This document shows, in pieces, positions 63,017 to 64,000 of a DNA stretch of 64,000 bases. How positions within the stretch are numbered: the stretch's first letter is position 1; each line of letters begins with the position of its first letter. The stretch comes from Roseivivax sp. GX 12232 (GTDB taxonomy: Bacteria; Pseudomonadota; Alphaproteobacteria; Rhodobacterales; Rhodobacteraceae). Both the position numbers and the translations under genes were made by a program. A model generated the notes under the pieces. The model did not search any database, had not been told where the DNA came from, and saw nothing but the letters and a program-made list of their open reading frames with translations. The stretch lies in the NCBI RefSeq assembly GCF_021272185.1, contig NZ_JAJSEC010000010.1, forward strand, positions 92,870-156,869, given 5' to 3'.

Positions 63017-64000
63017 TTGGCAGCGCATGAATTAGTCGTTAATGTTGACTCGATTTCCGACTTCCATGGGAGTTCCTTCGACGAGATATTTGTGCTTGGT
63101 ATAATTTCGTCTGGTTATCCGCAGGCTGTCCTGGATGGCTCTGATGGGCTAGATACCTTAGATGCGCGAAACGTATTTGTGGGATCTGATGCGCTCAATT
63201 TCAGAGACGCCTTAATAGGTGATATCAATGGTTTCTCTGTAGGCGATTTTGGAGCATTGAATTTTGAGCAAATATTTGGTAGTTTTGAAAATAATAACTC
63301 TTTTCTCCTGCAAAACATTGACTATGCGCTGAAGGTCCATGGAGGAAGCGGGGATGATTGGTTCGCGACCTCAATCGGGCCGAGTGATGCGTTCACCGCG
63401 GATGCCCTGCACGGCTACGGCGGCAACGACTACTTCTATGTACGGCCTTTGGATCAGGCCTTCGGTGGCGATGACAACGATATTTTCGATCTCTACGCCA
63501 GTGCTGGGGATTTGACCGGCTCACTCGTCGACGGGGGCGACGGCGTTGATGGTCTCGAGTTGGGTTTCGGGTGGACTGTCGACTTGTCGGTGGGATACGC
63601 TGAGGCCCCTTTCTCGGGGGCGCTTGACAGATATACACTCATAAGTATCGAGAACGTCGAAGTGGACGCTTGGCGTGGTTATTTGAGCCGTGTCACCGGC
63701 TCCGCCGAAAGCAACGTGCTAAGCGTCGATCTGGATTTTAACGACGGTTCAGTTGGCGTGGTCTTTGAAGGCTTGGCCGGCGAAGACCTGCTTCTTGGCA
63801 GCAATGGCGAAGACACGCTACTAGGCGGTGGCAATGATGACACTCTGGTCGGCCGCTCTGGCGCGGATATTCTGGAGGGTGGCGACGGCGTCGATGCGGC
63901 GTCCTTTGCTGGCTCTTTCAGCCGCGTCGACGTTCGGCTCGCCCTGTCGAACTACGCACACGGCGGCGACGCGACGGGCGACAGACTGAATGGCATCGAA
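63017..64000 (+). CDS. RTX (hemolysin-type calcium-binding) protein, 5' part; runs off the window
   Basis: The frame is open for 328 codons to the end of the window. The start is a TTG at 63017, just after an in-frame stop at 63011; GAGAGG lies about 7 nt upstream. The first 130 residues have no clear family match. Then nonapeptide-like GGxGxD repeats appear (GGDGVDGLELG, GEDLLLGSNGEDTLLGGGNDDTLVGRSGADILEGGDGVDAASF). Such repeats bind Ca2+ outside the cell. It follows the type I secretion pair by about 480 bp, so it is the likely substrate; the C-terminal export signal is beyond the window. Confidence 0.85.
   Translation, partial: MAAHELVVNVDSISDFHGSSFDEIFVLGIISSGYPQAVLDGSDGLDTLDARNVFVGSDALNFRDALIGDINGFSVGDFGALNFEQIFGSFENNNSFLLQNIDYALKVHGGSGDDWFATSIGPSDAFTADALHGYGGNDYFYVRPLDQAFGGDDNDIFDLYASAGDLTGSLVDGGDGVDGLELGFGWTVDLSVGYAEAPFSGALDRYTLISIENVEVDAWRGYLSRVTGSAESNVLSVDLDFNDGSVGVVFEGLAGEDLLLGSNGEDTLLGGGNDDTLVGRSGADILEGGDGVDAASFAGSFSRVDVRLALSNYAHGGDATGDRLNGIE

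Overview
The window looks like chromosomal DNA from a high-GC alphaproteobacterium, most likely Rhodobacteraceae/Paracoccaceae (roseobacter-type). This rests on GC-rich coding throughout, the alphaproteobacterial gene set NDUFA12 / DUF2155 / aat / accC / accB, a ScfR-type short-chain acyl regulator, L25 with an acidic tail beside pth, and an exopolysaccharide region next to a type I secretion/RTX locus. Genus cannot be fixed from sequence reading alone.

Layout. 0-8 kb: a RelE/Phd toxin-antitoxin pair, a glycosyltransferase/FkbM methyltransferase pair, NDUFA12 and DUF2155, then the accB-accC-aat operon. 8.7-21.1 kb: a large acetate/short-chain-acid themed locus: acs, a five-gene branched-chain-type ABC uptake operon, a divergent ScfR regulator, then a receiver-only response regulator, a small membrane protein and a transporter-histidine kinase hybrid with overlapping reading frames. 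21-27 kb: a DUF442 phosphatase/sulfurtransferase-like protein, a FadB-like protein with a degraded dehydrogenase half, and an acyl-CoA synthetase. 27-32.4 kb: a tight five-gene operon with pcaD and pcaB. 33-45 kb: housekeeping genes (alpha-hydroxy-acid dehydrogenase, MFS, L25, pth, DUF2332, DUF2237, trpA-trpB, epimerase, MATE, ychF, tRNA-Ser). 45.8-53 kb: exopolysaccharide genes (WecA/MraY-like transferase, phosphomannomutase, ManC, Nudix, CapD/FlaA1-like). 53.4-59.5 kb: a lower-GC island with orphan proteins, an XRE regulator divergent from a tyrosine recombinase across a near-perfect operator-like inverted repeat, an orphan terminase small subunit, two decayed IS3-family elements and a frameshifted second recombinase remnant. 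59.5-64 kb: a type I secretion ABC/MFP pair and the start of an RTX protein cut by the window edge.

Two non-coding repeat systems stand out. One is a ~185 bp dispersed palindromic element in four copies (720, 4223, 7986, 32674) with nested inverted arms and a conserved loop. The other is a set of 7-bp tandem arrays (1029, 8206, 8421, decayed at 45009) whose G-rich strands mostly read GGGNNNN: the sequence of the N4 changes but the G3 period is kept, so quadruplex formation is plausible.

Functional reading: the 8.7-21 kb block plausibly couples sensing (SSS-kinase), uptake (ABC), activation (Acs) and acyl-CoA-responsive control (ScfR) of a short-chain carboxylate. This is inference from gene families and neighbourhood.
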